A stretch of 64,000 bases of DNA from Bacillus sp. AFS029637 (GCF_002584985.1 NZ_NUPZ01000040.1:186001-250000), one strand, 5' to 3'; positions 19,245 through 28,917 are shown, counted from the first letter of the stretch. The notes: a model not told the origin generated them from the sequence alone. Numbers and translations: made by a program.

Positions 19245-21968
19245 CTATTTCAAGTTTAATCCCTTCTTATATAATATTGGCTTTTCCTTTTTCCCTTTTC
19301 TCCCTGTTAATAAAGAGCCTACTAGTAAGAAAGTTGGAATGGATGACAAACCTCCAATTAACAACCAATCTCTTGCTTGTATTGGCATCGTGCTAAAAAT
19401 CGGTTGTAATGGTGGATAATATATAACAACGAGCATTAACAGTAATGAAATGATAACCGCCCCTACTAAATACACATTTCCAAACGGATTGCGGTGGAAA
19501 ACAGAATGTTCACTTCGGCAATCAAATACATGAATAAGCTGCGCAAGTACCAACGTCGCAAATGCCACGGTTTGTGCATACTTTAGTTCATTTGGATGTT
19601 GATTATACGCAATAATAAACGCCACTAACGTTACTGCTCCGATGAGAAATCCACGGCTTATAATTTTCCACGCTAGCCCTCTAGCGAATACGCCTTCTTT
19701 CGGATGGCGCGGCGCCCTCTTCATCACATCTCCTTCAGCTTTATCCAGACCTAATGCCATCGCTGGTAAACCATCAGTAACTAAATTCACCCATAAAATT
19801 TGAATTGGAACCATCGGCAATGGTAACGCAAGTAACATTGCAAATAACATAACTAAGATTTCTCCAACATTTGATGCTAGTAAGTATCGAATAAACTTAC
19901 GTATGTTCTCGTATATATTTCGACCTTCTTTAATTGCTGATTTTATCGTAGCAAAATTATCGTCTAGCAGAACGAGTGAAGATGCTTCTTTCGCAACATC
20001 TGTCCCTGTAATTCCCATCGCTATCCCGATATCTGCTGTTTTTATGGCTGGGGCATCGTTCACCCCATCACCTGTCATTGCTACTATATGTCCTTTATTT
20101 TGCAGCGCCTTAACAATTTTTAATTTATGTTCAGGTGATACACGAGCAAATACATACGTATCTTCTACAACATTTTCTAATTCCTCTACATCCATATTCG
20201 CAAGTTCTACCCCTTCAACAACGCGTCCACCAGTTGGTAAAACTCCTAACTGTTCTGCAATTGCCATTGCTGTCACTTTATGATCTCCTGTAATCATCAC
20301 TGTTCGAATACCAGCTTCTTTACACTCTTTTACCGCCTGTTCTACCTCTGGTCTTGGCGGATCAATCATTCCTTGTATCCCGACTAACATAAAATCTTTT
20401 TCAACGTCTCTTTCGTGTTCAATAGAGTCAGTTGCTTTTAATGGCTTAAATGCAACTGCAATTGTTCGAAGTGCTTGACTGCCTAAACTATGAATAGCCG
20501 CCTGTACTTCTTTTCTATACAACTCACTTAATGGTTGCTGCCTATCCGCCCATAAGATCGTTTGACTCATTTGCAAAAGGACGTCTGGCGCTCCTTTTGT
20601 CACAACAAATTTTTTCCCCTCTCGATCTCGCACAATTACACTCATCATTTTTCGGGTCGAATCAAAGGGAAATTCACGAATAATTTCAAATTTCCCTTTC
20701 AATGCTTCACGCGTTATCCCCGCTTTCATCGCTGCAGCTACAAGCGCTCCTTCTGTTGGATCTCCATCTAATACATACGCCTTTTTCTTTTGAATAATAT
20801 TTGCATTGTTACATAGTGAACCAAATGTAAGTAATTGATAAAGTGATTTTGTCTTAGCTGGATTAACTTCTTTTTCACCTTTCATAAAAGATCCATTAGG
20901 TTCGTATCCTTGCCCCGTCACTTTCCATAACTCTCCACCTGACCACATATGTGTTACCATCATTTTGTTTTGCGTCATTGTTCCTGTTTTATCAGAGCAT
21001 ATGACAGAAGCGCAACCTAACGTTTCTACAGCTGGTAACTTCCTTACTATTGCTCTCTTTTTTATCATGCGCTGTACACCAAGCGATAAAGCAACCGTAA
21101 CGATTGCCGGTAATCCTTCTGGAATAGCAGCAACAGCTAACGACACGCCAGCTAAAAACATATGATATACTTCATTCCCTTGATACACACCAGCTAATAC
21201 AACGAGCGCTGTCAAAATAAGAGCCACAATAATTAATATTTTTCCGAGTTGCTCTAATCTTCTTTGCAATGGTGTTTCCATTTGCTCTGCATTTTGCAAC
21301 ATATTTGCAATTTGGCCCATCGCTGTATTCATACCAGTTGCTACAACGACCCCTGTTCCAGATCCTCTCGTAATCATCGTACCCATAAAAGCCATATTTT
21401 TTTGATCTCCAATTGCAACATCTTGCCCTTGCAATGCTTCTACCTTTTTTTGCACTGGTACTGACTCTCCTGTCAAAGCAGATTCTTCAATATATAAACT
21501 CGATGCCTCAACGAGACGTACATCAGCCCCAATACGATCTCCACTGGAAAATTTAATAACATCACCTAAAACAAGCGCTTTAGATGGCGCCTTTACCCAC
21601 TTTCCATTCCGCATCACAGTAACTTGCGGGGCGGCTAGCTCCTTTAGAGCTTCCAATGATTTTTCGGCCTTTCTCTCTTGAAAAAAACCTAGAATTCCAT
21701 TGATAATAACAATGGCAACAATGGCAATAGAATCAATATATTCACCTAAGTAAGCAGAAACTATTGTTGCACCAAACAAAACAAGTACCATAAAATCTTT
21801 AAATTGCGCTAAAAATACCATGAGTGCCGAAGGCCTTTTCGCTTCATCTAATTCATTTGTACCAAATTTTTTGATTCGGCCCTCTGCTTCTTTCTCCGTA
21901 AGTCCAACCTTTACATTGGTATTCGTTCTTTCTTCTACTTCATGTGCCCGCATTCCATACCAGTTCAT
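19245..21968 (-). CDS. Calcium-transporting P-type ATPase (SERCA-like, YloB)
   Basis: P2A-type ATPase of 907 residues. Key signatures: ALTGESVPV near 168 (actuator), PEGLP in M4 (AAIPEGLPAIVTVALS), phosphorylation site DKTGTMT near Asp327, KGAPD, and TGDGVNDAPA near 636, followed by NLVTDGLPA in M6. PEGLP plus the NxxTD motif in M6 are the calcium-binding type residues of SERCA and PMR1 pumps. Ten helices can be counted. AGGAGG precedes ATG. The homologue yloB occurs beside yloA in B. subtilis and is linked to sporulation-stage calcium handling. Confidence 0.93.
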   Translation of the reverse strand: MNWYGMRAHEVEERTNTNVKVGLTEKEAEGRIKKFGTNELDEAKRPSALMVFLAQFKDFMVLVLFGATIVSAYLGEYIDSIAIVAIVIINGILGFFQERKAEKSLEALKELAAPQVTVMRNGKWVKAPSKALVLGDVIKFSSGDRIGADVRLVEASSLYIEESALTGESVPVQKKVEALQGQDVAIGDQKNMAFMGTMITRGSGTGVVVATGMNTAMGQIANMLQNAEQMETPLQRRLEQLGKILIIVALILTALVVLAGVYQGNEVYHMFLAGVSLAVAAIPEGLPAIVTVALSLGVQRMIKKRAIVRKLPAVETLGCASVICSDKTGTMTQNKMMVTHMWSGGELWKVTGQGYEPNGSFMKGEKEVNPAKTKSLYQLLTFGSLCNNANIIQKKKAYVLDGDPTEGALVAAAMKAGITREALKGKFEIIREFPFDSTRKMMSVIVRDREGKKFVVTKGAPDVLLQMSQTILWADRQQPLSELYRKEVQAAIHSLGSQALRTIAVAFKPLKATDSIEHERDVEKDFMLVGIQGMIDPPRPEVEQAVKECKEAGIRTVMITGDHKVTAMAIAEQLGVLPTGGRVVEGVELANMDVEELENVVEDTYVFARVSPEHKLKIVKALQNKGHIVAMTGDGVNDAPAIKTADIGIAMGITGTDVAKEASSLVLLDDNFATIKSAIKEGRNIYENIRKFIRYLLASNVGEILVMLFAMLLALPLPMVPIQILWVNLVTDGLPAMALGLDKAEGDVMKRAPRHPKEGVFARGLAWKIISRGFLIGAVTLVAFIIAYNQHPNELKYAQTVAFATLVLAQLIHVFDCRSEHSVFHRNPFGNVYLVGAVIISLLLMLVVIYYPPLQPIFSTMPIQARDWLLIGGLSSIPTFLLVGSLLTGRKGKKEKPILYKKGLNLK

Positions 21969-22034
21969 CCTGCTATCGACCTCCTGATTCCAGACATACT
22001 CTATTGAAAGCTTATTCAGCCTCGTCCAAAAAAA

Positions 22035-22043
22035 TGCTATAAT
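22035..22043 (+). promoter_or_regulatory. Extended -10 promoter of rqcH
   Basis: TGCTATAAT is a perfect extended -10 (TGnTATAAT), 30 bases before the rqcH ATG. A weak -35, TTCAGC, ends 17 bases upstream at 22020. The short leader leaves room for the AAAGGAG ribosome site. Confidence 0.65.
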
Positions 22044-22072
22044 TAACTTTTAGTTAGAAAGGAGTGTTTTTT

Positions 22073-23782
22073 ATGGCATTCGATGGATTATTTACAAGAG
22101 CGATTACACATGAAATTGCAAATTCTCTTTACACGGGAAGAATTTCAAAAATATATCAACCTTCAAAATACGAAATTTTATTACATATTCGAGCAAACGG
22201 AAAAAATCAAAAACTGATTCTTTCCGCTCATCCGACATATGCACGTTTACACTTAACAAATCAAAATTACGATTCACCTGCACTTCCGCCAATGTTTTGT
22301 ATGCTTCTCCGCAAGCATCTAGAAGGTGGTTTCATTGAAAAAATTGAACAAATTGATTTAGAACGTATTATTCAAATCACAGTACGCAGCAGAAATGAAA
22401 TTGGTGATGAATCGCTAAAAACATTAGTAATTGAAATCATGGGTCGACATAGTAACATCATTTTAGTAGACACAAAAACAAATAATATTTTAGATAGCTT
22501 AAAACACGTTTCTTTAGCAGTAAACCGACATCGAACTGTATATGCCGGAGCTGAATATATTGCACCGCCCGCACAACACAAAATTAACCCACTTCAGATT
22601 GAAACGGATGATGAATTTATTAGACCTCTAGACTTTCTATCTGGAAACATGGATAAACAGCTCGTCGGCACTTTTACGGGAATCTCACCGTTATTCGCAA
22701 AAGAAGTAGTAAACAAAGCAGGTATGGTAAATGAAAAAGCTTTATCTGAAGCATTTTTCTCCATACAAAAACCATTACTAACTCATACATATACACCAGC
22801 AATGATTACTGCAAACGGGAAAGAATTCTTTTATCTTTTCCCTCTTGCGCACTTAGCAGGAGAAGAGAAAACATTCTCATCTGTAAGTGAATTGTTAGAT
22901 CGCTTCTTCTTCGGTAAAGCAGAGCGCGATCGTGTAAAACAACAGGCGCATGATTTAGAACGCTTTATGCAAAACGAAAAAAATAAAAATGAGAAAAAGC
23001 TTATAAAACTAGAAAAAACATTACAAGATGCCGGAAAAGCAGATAAATATCAACTATTTGGAGAGCTACTTACAGCCAATATGTACGCTTTAAAAAAAGG
23101 TGATAAAGATATTGAAGTCGTTAACTATTACGATGAAAATGGCGGAACTGTAAAGATCACATTAGACCCTTTAAAAACGCCATCTGAAAATGCACAACGC
23201 TATTTCCAAAAGTACCAAAAAGCGAAAAATTCAGTTGTTGTTGTAGAAGAACAAATCGAAAAAACAAATGAAGAAATTCTTTATTTTGATAGTTTACTGC
23301 AACAAATGGAAGCTGCTTCTTCAAAAGATATTGAAGAAATTCGCGAAGAATTAGCTGAAGAAGGGTATATGCGTAATCGTAAAACGAAAAACGCAAAGAA
23401 AAAGCCTACAAAACCAGTATTAGATAAATATTTAGCAAGTGATGGTACAGAGATTTTCGTTGGTAAAAACAATAAACAAAATGATTATTTAACAACGAAA
23501 TTCGCCCGTCGCGATGAAATTTGGTTACATACGAAAGACATACCTGGCTCTCACGTTGTCATTCGTTCTTTAGAACCTGCTGAAGAAACTTTACTAGAAG
23601 CTGCAAAAATTGCCGCTTATTACAGTAAAGCAAAAGAGTCTAGCTCTGTACCTGTTGATTTCACAAAAATACGCCATGTGAAAAAACCGAGTGGTGCAAA
23701 ACTTGGTTTTGTTACGTACGACAATCAGCAAACCGTATATGTAACACCTGACGCTGACACTGTAATGAAATTAAAAGCGTAA
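22073..23782 (+). CDS. rqcH: Ribosome quality-control factor RqcH (YloA, NFACT family)
   Basis: Binds 50S subunits carrying stalled peptidyl-tRNA and adds C-terminal alanine tails. The 569 residues comprise the NFACT-N/fibronectin-binding domain (starting [14 protein letters not shown]), helix-hairpin and long coiled coil (about 290-420, with [16 protein letters not shown]), and C-terminal NFACT-R with [15 protein letters not shown] near 482. ATG at 22073 has AAAGGAG eight bases ahead; a GTG nine bases earlier sits inside that site and is rejected. It reads divergently from the ATPase and has its own terminator. Confidence 0.95.
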   Translation: MAFDGLFTRAITHEIANSLYTGRISKIYQPSKYEILLHIRANGKNQKLILSAHPTYARLHLTNQNYDSPALPPMFCMLLRKHLEGGFIEKIEQIDLERIIQITVRSRNEIGDESLKTLVIEIMGRHSNIILVDTKTNNILDSLKHVSLAVNRHRTVYAGAEYIAPPAQHKINPLQIETDDEFIRPLDFLSGNMDKQLVGTFTGISPLFAKEVVNKAGMVNEKALSEAFFSIQKPLLTHTYTPAMITANGKEFFYLFPLAHLAGEEKTFSSVSELLDRFFFGKAERDRVKQQAHDLERFMQNEKNKNEKKLIKLEKTLQDAGKADKYQLFGELLTANMYALKKGDKDIEVVNYYDENGGTVKITLDPLKTPSENAQRYFQKYQKAKNSVVVVEEQIEKTNEEILYFDSLLQQMEAASSKDIEEIREELAEEGYMRNRKTKNAKKKPTKPVLDKYLASDGTEIFVGKNNKQNDYLTTKFARRDEIWLHTKDIPGSHVVIRSLEPAEETLLEAAKIAAYYSKAKESSSVPVDFTKIRHVKKPSGAKLGFVTYDNQQTVYVTPDADTVMKLKA

Positions 23783-23786
23783 ATGC

Positions 23787-23820
23787 AAAAAATGCGTTGC
23801 TTATATGCAACGCATTTTTT
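23787..23820 (+). terminator. Terminator of rqcH
   Basis: Fourteen-bp perfect stem AAAAAATGCGTTGC/GCAACGCATTTTTT with loop TTATAT, beginning four bases after the rqcH stop. Confidence 0.92.
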
Positions 23821-23887
23821 ATTCGTTCCTATACCCATTCACTAATTCATAGCATCTTTCTTGTCATTTTATATATTTTCAAAAAAA

Positions 23888-23916
23888 TTGACAGTGTCAA
23901 TCTACATCTGTATAAA
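23888..23916 (+). promoter_or_regulatory. Strong promoter with overlapping palindrome, toward the M24 peptidase
   Basis: TTGACA (23888-23893), 17-base spacer, TATAAA (23911-23916). The -35 is part of TTGACAGTGTCAA (TTGAC/GTCAA arms), a candidate operator. The remaining leader of about 190 bases to 24107 shows a short TAGC/GCTA hairpin but nothing diagnostic. Confidence 0.65.
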
Positions 23917-24106
23917 TTTTTTTACAGTATATAAATACAGTGCCCCAAAAATCAATGTTTTTTTATCCCCTACTAATTATTAAAGCAACCTGGATGTTAT
24001 AAGTATCCCGCCTCTCACAAATAGCTGGCTACTTTTTATTTTCTCTACAATATATATTTTGGCACGCTATTTGCTTTATTCAATACTGTGAATAGGGGGA
24101 ATTAAC

Positions 24107-25177
24107 ATGACTTTAAAAATTAATAAAATCCAAAATCAGCTACAAAACTATGAAATTGACGGATTACTTATTACAAAAAAAGAAAATCGCCAATATGCAA
24201 CAGGCTTTACAGGTAGTGCTGGCGTCGTCTTAATCTCTAAGAATAAAGCTGTTTTTATAACTGATTTTCGCTATGTAGATCAAGCGAAATCACAAATAAA
24301 AGATGCTGAAATTATAATGCATAAAGGAAATTTAGAAAAAGAAATTGCAAATCAAGTATCGAAATTAAATATTCAAAAACTTGGAATTGAAGAAAATAAC
24401 ATGACATTGCAACAATATAAAAACTTACAAAAATACGTACATGCGGAAATGATTCAAGTGTGCGAAATCATTGAAAATATTCGTCTTATTAAAGACACGC
24501 CTGAAATAGAAACAATGAAAGTCGCAGCTCATATCGCGGATGAAGCATTTCACCACATCCTTACGTTTCTAAAACCAGGAATAAGTGAAAATGATGTCCG
24601 AGATGAATTAGAATTTTTCATGCGAAAAAAAGGTGCTACGTCCTCATCATTTCAAATTATTGTAGCTTCTGGTGTTCGTTCTTCTCTTCCTCATGGCGTT
24701 GCATCAAATAAAATAATCGAGCAAGGTGACATTGTCACATTAGATTTCGGTGCACTTTACGACGGATATTGTTCCGATATAACACGTACTGTAGCAATCG
24801 GTGAACCATCAGAAGAGTTCAAAAAAATATACAATGTTGTACGCGAAGCATTAAAACGCGGGACTGAAGCAATTAAACCTGGAGAAACTGCGAAAAGTAT
24901 CGATGATGTAACAAGAAACTACATTACAGATTGTGGATATGGTCAATATTTTGGTCACTCTACAGGGCACGGTCTCGGCTTAGAAATACATGAACCTCTT
25001 CGCCTATCCCAAGAAAGTAAAGCTACATTAGAAGAAGGTATGGTTGTTACAGTTGAACCAGGTATTTACATACCGAACTGGGGCGGTTGTAGAATTGAAG
25101 ACGATATCGTCATTACAAAAGACGGATATGAGGTTATTACAACATCAAATAGAGAGCTAATTGTTATTCCTTGTTAA
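24107..25177 (+). CDS. M24-family Xaa-Pro aminopeptidase/dipeptidase
   Basis: Metallopeptidase releasing N-terminal residues next to proline. The 356-residue protein has a creatinase-type N-domain (about 1-125) and the pita-bread domain. Metal ligands Asp213 and Asp224 (LDFGALYDGYCSDITRT), His288 (FGHSTGHGLG), Glu317 (VEPGIY) and Glu331 (RIEDD) are all present. AGGGGG precedes ATG. It resembles B. subtilis YqhT and YkvY, and B. cereus strains have several paralogues, so substrate preference is uncertain. First gene of the variable block. Confidence 0.9.
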   Translation: MTLKINKIQNQLQNYEIDGLLITKKENRQYATGFTGSAGVVLISKNKAVFITDFRYVDQAKSQIKDAEIIMHKGNLEKEIANQVSKLNIQKLGIEENNMTLQQYKNLQKYVHAEMIQVCEIIENIRLIKDTPEIETMKVAAHIADEAFHHILTFLKPGISENDVRDELEFFMRKKGATSSSFQIIVASGVRSSLPHGVASNKIIEQGDIVTLDFGALYDGYCSDITRTVAIGEPSEEFKKIYNVVREALKRGTEAIKPGETAKSIDDVTRNYITDCGYGQYFGHSTGHGLGLEIHEPLRLSQESKATLEEGMVVTVEPGIYIPNWGGCRIEDDIVITKDGYEVITTSNRELIVIPC

Positions 25178-25190
25178 TATTATCAAATTT

Positions 25191-25218
25191 TTTACAGGAT
25201 TTTTTCTTTACATATAGA
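25191..25218 (+). promoter_or_regulatory. Possible promoter of the DinB-like gene
   Basis: TTTACA (25191-25196) and TATAGA (25213-25218), 16 bases apart, lie between the M24 peptidase stop and the DinB-like gene. Moderate match only. Confidence 0.35.
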
Positions 25219-25261
25219 ATCCCTTATCTGGAGTATTTGTTTAAAAGAGGGGGAATTTTAA

Positions 25262-25786
25262 TTGAATTTTGTAATTGATAAAATAGATGGTTTACAGCCT
25301 GAATTTTCAAAACTTGTTTCCATGATGAATTACGCTCGCTATACAACAATGCAGGCTGCCCAAGGCTTAACAATTGAAGAACTTGATTATTTGTATGACG
25401 ATGACGCAAACTCAATTGGTATGCTTTTGTACCATATGGCCGCTATTGAATTTTACTACCAAATTCATACCTTTGAAGATCGTGAACCGACAGATGCTGA
25501 ATTAGAGCGTTGGTTGCCTGCTATTGAGTTAGGGGATCTTGGACGAGAAAAAATAAAAGGAAACTCCATAGAATTTTACATTCATACATTACAAGAAGTA
25601 CGCTCTAAAACAATTGAAACATTTCAATCTTTACCTGATGAATGGCTATTTAAAACGACAGACTTTTGGTATGACAAACCAGCTAACAACTACTTTAAAT
25701 GGTTTCACGTTTTTGAAGATGAAATCAATCATCGCGGACAAATTCGTTTAATTAAAAAGATGCAAAAAGCTCATGCAGTAAAATGA
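25262..25786 (+). CDS. DinB-like superfamily protein
   Basis: 174-residue four-helix-bundle protein of the DinB/DUF664 type. Histidines 58 (LLYHMAAIE), 149 and 157 (HVFEDEINHRGQIR) sit where the family binds a divalent metal. The start is TTG at 25262 with GAGGGGGA upstream; no in-frame ATG gives a full protein. Members include mycothiol- and bacillithiol-dependent transferases and many of unknown function; the reaction here is unknown. The gene is followed by a strong hairpin. Confidence 0.85.
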   Translation: MNFVIDKIDGLQPEFSKLVSMMNYARYTTMQAAQGLTIEELDYLYDDDANSIGMLLYHMAAIEFYYQIHTFEDREPTDAELERWLPAIELGDLGREKIKGNSIEFYIHTLQEVRSKTIETFQSLPDEWLFKTTDFWYDKPANNYFKWFHVFEDEINHRGQIRLIKKMQKAHAVK

Positions 25787-25816
25787 GAAAATGCCACCGA
25801 ATAAGGTGGCATTTTC
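25787..25816 (+). terminator. Terminator of the DinB-like gene
   Basis: Twelve-bp perfect stem GAAAATGCCACC/GGTGGCATTTTC with loop GAATAA and T-rich tail. It may also stop the convergent small membrane protein gene, whose stop is at 25819. Confidence 0.85.
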
Positions 25817-25818
25817 TT

Positions 25819-26187
25819 TTATTCATTAACGAAAAGCTTTTCGTTTACTGTTTTAGTGACTACCACTACCAACATTAAAATGCATATTAAATATAGCAAT
25901 TTCGCAATAAACAACCACCCTTGAAACATTACAATTTCATCTATTATCTCATTTCCTCTCAATATCAAAAACGGTATCGTGCTAATTATTATAACAAACT
26001 CGATGCTGAAAACAATTTTCTTTTTGGGGCTATATGATTTCCATTCATTCCAGCGATACATAGGTGCAAAAATCAATACTCCTATACATAATATAACTGG
26101 TACCCATTCACTTTTAAAAAATTGCCCTGAAATAACTGATAATAGTAAACAAACGAGCACACCATAATATCCTATTTTCTCTCTCAT
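25819..26187 (-). CDS. Hypothetical small membrane protein
   Basis: 122 residues with four clear hydrophobic segments: IGYYGVLVCLLLSVISG, WVPVILCIGVLIFAPMY, IVFSIEFVIIISTIPFLIL and WLFIAKLLYLICILMLVVVV. No motif is recognised. Start ATG at 26187 has GGGGGAG six bases upstream; a longer frame from 26253 is unlikely because it has no ribosome site. The only minus-strand gene in the variable block, convergent with the DinB-like gene and divergent from the permease. Function unknown. Confidence 0.75.
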   Translation of the reverse strand: MREKIGYYGVLVCLLLSVISGQFFKSEWVPVILCIGVLIFAPMYRWNEWKSYSPKKKIVFSIEFVIIISTIPFLILRGNEIIDEIVMFQGWLFIAKLLYLICILMLVVVVTKTVNEKLFVNE

Positions 26188-26370
26188 TCGTACTCCCCCA
26201 TTATACCTCTCTTTAAATTCCATTTTTAGGATTAATTGTATTGTATCATCCATTTTTACACCTTACCATTACAGTACATGAAATTTCACTTTTTTTCTTT
26301 TCCCTATACTCACATACTTTCACTGCTTTCATACAATACACTACACGAATGCCTAAAGGATGTGACTGTT

Positions 26371-27756
26371 ATGGGAGTTGAATTAACGCTATTACACGCT
26401 CTCTATGTTCTTTGTTTACTCACTATTATTACCTTCTTTATTCTCAGGAAAGATACGACGATTATTTGTATCGTTTTTATCTTTTTATTAGCATTAACCG
26501 CAACAAGTTCTATCCCTCTTGCCATTAGCGGGATTTTCCAAAGTTTCATTTACGCCATTACCGAACTATTACCAACTATATTAATCATCTCCATTATCGT
26601 ATCCATGAGTAATCTACTCGTTCATACCGGCATAAATGATACGATGATTTCACCATTTACAAAAATGATTCGAACACCTACACTCGCCTACTGGATTATC
26701 GGTCTTTTAATGATGACAATTTCTTTCTTCTTTTGGCCTTCTCCAGCTGTCGCCTTAATGGGAGCTATTTTATTACCAGTCGCTGTACGCGTCGGTCTGC
26801 CGCCAATTGGGGTTGCGATTGCTATGAATTTATTCGGACACGGCATCGCCTTATCAGGTGACTTCGTTATTCAAGGCGCTCCGAAATTAACAGCAGATGC
26901 TGCTGGTCTCCCTGTTTCCAGCGTCGTATCTGCAAGTGTTCCCCTCGTTATCGTTATGGGCGTTGTTACAACTTCCTTCGCTTTTTTCTTCTTGCGAAAA
27001 GAATTTCATACTGGACTATCGTTGCAAGACTCTGTTTCATCAACTGAATCATCTAAAACTACTATTTTATTATCTCCTCGCATAAAGAAATGGCTCGCTA
27101 TATGTATCCCTATCATCTATATCCTTGATATCCTTTGCATGATTCAATTTAAACTACAAGGAAGCGATGCTACAGCACTTATCGGCGGGACGACTGTTAT
27201 TATGATTATCATCATTTCTCTCATCGCCTACAAAGGAAAGGGACTGAATAAAACGACCGATTATTTTATAGAAGGGCTCCAATTTGGATTTAAAATTTTC
27301 GGCCCAGTTATTCCAATTGCTGCACTTTTTTATTTAGGAGATAGTGGATTTGTAAAAATTATTGGAGACTATTTACCAAAAGGTTCACACGGAATTATTA
27401 ACGACTTAGGAATCGCTTTATCTCAAACCGTTCCTTTAAACCAATATGTATCGGCAGGAACATTAACTATCGTTGGTGTCATTACCGGTTTAGATGGATC
27501 TGGCTTTTCCGGTATATCACTTGCTGGATCGATTGCCAACCTTTTCGGAACAGCACTTGGGCATGGAACAGCTACCTTAACAGCACTCGGACAAATCGCT
27601 GCCATATGGACTGGGGGCGGAACGTTAATTCCTTGGGCACTTATTCCTGCCGCTGCCATTTGCAAAGTGGATCCATTTGAACTTGCACGCCGAAACTTTT
27701 TACCGGTTGTTATCGGTTTAATCGTCACCACTATCGTTGCGATGTTTATTCTGTAA
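26371..27756 (+). CDS. Large integral membrane permease of unknown substrate
   Basis: 461-residue protein with about eleven or twelve hydrophobic segments. ATG at 26371 has AAAGGA ten bases upstream and starts directly with a helix (MGVELTLLHALYVLCLL). The longer frame from 26236 adds a low-quality N-terminus and is not used. Repeated small-residue motifs such as GHGIALSGDFVIQGAP and the paired late segment GTALGHGTATLTALGQIAAIWTGGG suggest an ion-transporter-superfamily layout with two inverted halves. Family not recognised beyond this, so substrate and direction are unknown. Monocistronic with its own terminator. Confidence 0.75.
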   Translation: MGVELTLLHALYVLCLLTIITFFILRKDTTIICIVFIFLLALTATSSIPLAISGIFQSFIYAITELLPTILIISIIVSMSNLLVHTGINDTMISPFTKMIRTPTLAYWIIGLLMMTISFFFWPSPAVALMGAILLPVAVRVGLPPIGVAIAMNLFGHGIALSGDFVIQGAPKLTADAAGLPVSSVVSASVPLVIVMGVVTTSFAFFFLRKEFHTGLSLQDSVSSTESSKTTILLSPRIKKWLAICIPIIYILDILCMIQFKLQGSDATALIGGTTVIMIIIISLIAYKGKGLNKTTDYFIEGLQFGFKIFGPVIPIAALFYLGDSGFVKIIGDYLPKGSHGIINDLGIALSQTVPLNQYVSAGTLTIVGVITGLDGSGFSGISLAGSIANLFGTALGHGTATLTALGQIAAIWTGGGTLIPWALIPAAAICKVDPFELARRNFLPVVIGLIVTTIVAMFIL

Positions 27757-27784
27757 CGTAAGCAAGTGTTCTCTTGCTTACGTT
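27755..27784 (+). terminator. Terminator of the permease gene
   Basis: Twelve-bp perfect stem AACGTAAGCAAG/CTTGCTTACGTT, loop TGTTCT, then four T's, overlapping the permease stop codon. Confidence 0.88.
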
Positions 27785-27923
27785 TTTTCATTGTAAAATT
27801 CATCATGAATTACTGGTTTTCAAAAGGGATTCGTTATCACTTAGCGAAATTATATTAGGAGAGTATTTATTCCAAAACGTTTACGAGAAACAGATTACTG
27901 CAATTAGAAAAGGGGACATAACT

Positions 27924-28178
27924 ATGAATGAATTGATTTTCGTCTTATTAATTTGTCCATCACTTATCTTTATCGTTTCTGTTATTGGAACACGCAAGAC
28001 GAAAATGTATTACGTAATGCCTATTGTAACGTTTGCTAGTTTTTTAATAATAGGTGTTATCGCCTTTACTCCAAAATTTTTCTTTTGGGTTGGCATGTAC
28101 AGCATCTTCTCATTTATTGTTTCTTACATGACTCTCTTGTTTGTGAGAGGATATGAGGTTGTGGAAAACGCTAAATAG
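27924..28178 (+). CDS. Small membrane protein, possibly DUF2651 family
   Basis: 84 residues with three hydrophobic segments (ELIFVLLICPSLIFIVSV, YYVMPIVTFASFLIIGVIAF, FWVGMYSIFSFIVSYMTLLFV). ATG at 27924 has AAGGGGACATAACT upstream. The frame stays open back to 27774, but that part has no start with a ribosome site. Overall shape resembles DUF2651/YbeF proteins; this is inference. It precedes the HAD gene by 22 bases, so the two may be co-transcribed. Confidence 0.7.
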   Translation: MNELIFVLLICPSLIFIVSVIGTRKTKMYYVMPIVTFASFLIIGVIAFTPKFFFWVGMYSIFSFIVSYMTLLFVRGYEVVENAK

Positions 28179-28200
28179 TTGTTAGCAAGGAGATTGTCAT

Positions 28201-28878
28201 ATGGTTTTCTTTGATATTGATGGAACTTTACTTGATTACGACACTGCTGAGAAAAATGGTATCTCACATTTCTTCCAAAAGTATAAAGATATTTTTTCAG
28301 GAAACGAATTAGAGGCTATGAAGCTATGGCATGAATTATCCGAAGAATATTTCAACAAATTTTTATCCAAGGAATTATCTTTTCAAGAACAACAATGGGT
28401 GCGAATGTATCATTTATTTAAAGCATTTGGAGTAAACTTATCACCTTGGGAATCTCAGCACAGATTCAAGCAATATATAGAACTATATAAGAACAACTGG
28501 ACTCCATTTGAAGATGTACACTATACATTACAAACTTTGCAACAAGGAGGACACTTATTAGGTATCATTAGTAATGGTGACTATGAACAGCAAGTCGAAA
28601 AATTAACTGCGCTAAACATCCTACAATATTTCAAATATATTTTCACTTCAAGTGAAATTGGTATATCGAAGCCAGACCCAGTAATCTTTCAAAGGGCCGT
28701 ATTGCAATCGAATCTTGCAATAAAAGATTGCTATTATGTTGGCGATCGATTAGAAACGGATGCAATTAGTAGTACAACAGCTGGAATGCACGGAATATGG
28801 TTAAATAGGAACAACTCGTTGCAAAAATACGATATACCCACTATACGTTCTTTACATGAAATTTTAGCAATTATATAA
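28201..28878 (+). CDS. HAD-superfamily hydrolase, YjjG/5'-nucleotidase-like
   Basis: 225-residue haloacid-dehalogenase-type phosphatase. Motif I FFDIDGTLLDYD (Asp5 nucleophile, Asp7), motif II ISNGD near 124, motif III lysine in SKPDPVIF near 158, and motif IV GDRLETD near 180 are complete. The helical cap (about 15-100) is the C1 type seen in YjjG house-cleaning nucleotidases and YfnB of B. subtilis. AAGGAG lies nine bases before ATG. Substrate cannot be deduced. Confidence 0.87.
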   Translation: MVFFDIDGTLLDYDTAEKNGISHFFQKYKDIFSGNELEAMKLWHELSEEYFNKFLSKELSFQEQQWVRMYHLFKAFGVNLSPWESQHRFKQYIELYKNNWTPFEDVHYTLQTLQQGGHLLGIISNGDYEQQVEKLTALNILQYFKYIFTSSEIGISKPDPVIFQRAVLQSNLAIKDCYYVGDRLETDAISSTTAGMHGIWLNRNNSLQKYDIPTIRSLHEILAII

Positions 28879-28912
28879 AAAGACGACCGCGTTCCCCCGC
28901 AGTCGTCTTTTT
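28877..28912. terminator. Bidirectional terminator between the HAD gene and pyrE
   Basis: Eleven-bp perfect stem AAAAAGACGAC/GTCGTCTTTTT with a 14-base loop and T tracts on both strands. It lies five bases before the pyrE stop at 28918, so it closes both the HAD gene and the pyr operon. Confidence 0.93.
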
Positions 28913-28917
28913 TCGTG

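Noticed and set aside
26188-26370. Longer N-termini for the small membrane protein (minus) and the permease (plus)
   Set aside because: The extended frames overlap each other, lack ribosome sites and are low-complexity aromatic sequences. Internal starts with good sites were used.
27774-27923. Open frame continuing upstream of the small DUF2651-like gene
   Set aside because: No start with a ribosome site is present and the first part overlaps the permease terminator; only the frame from ATG 27924 is supported.
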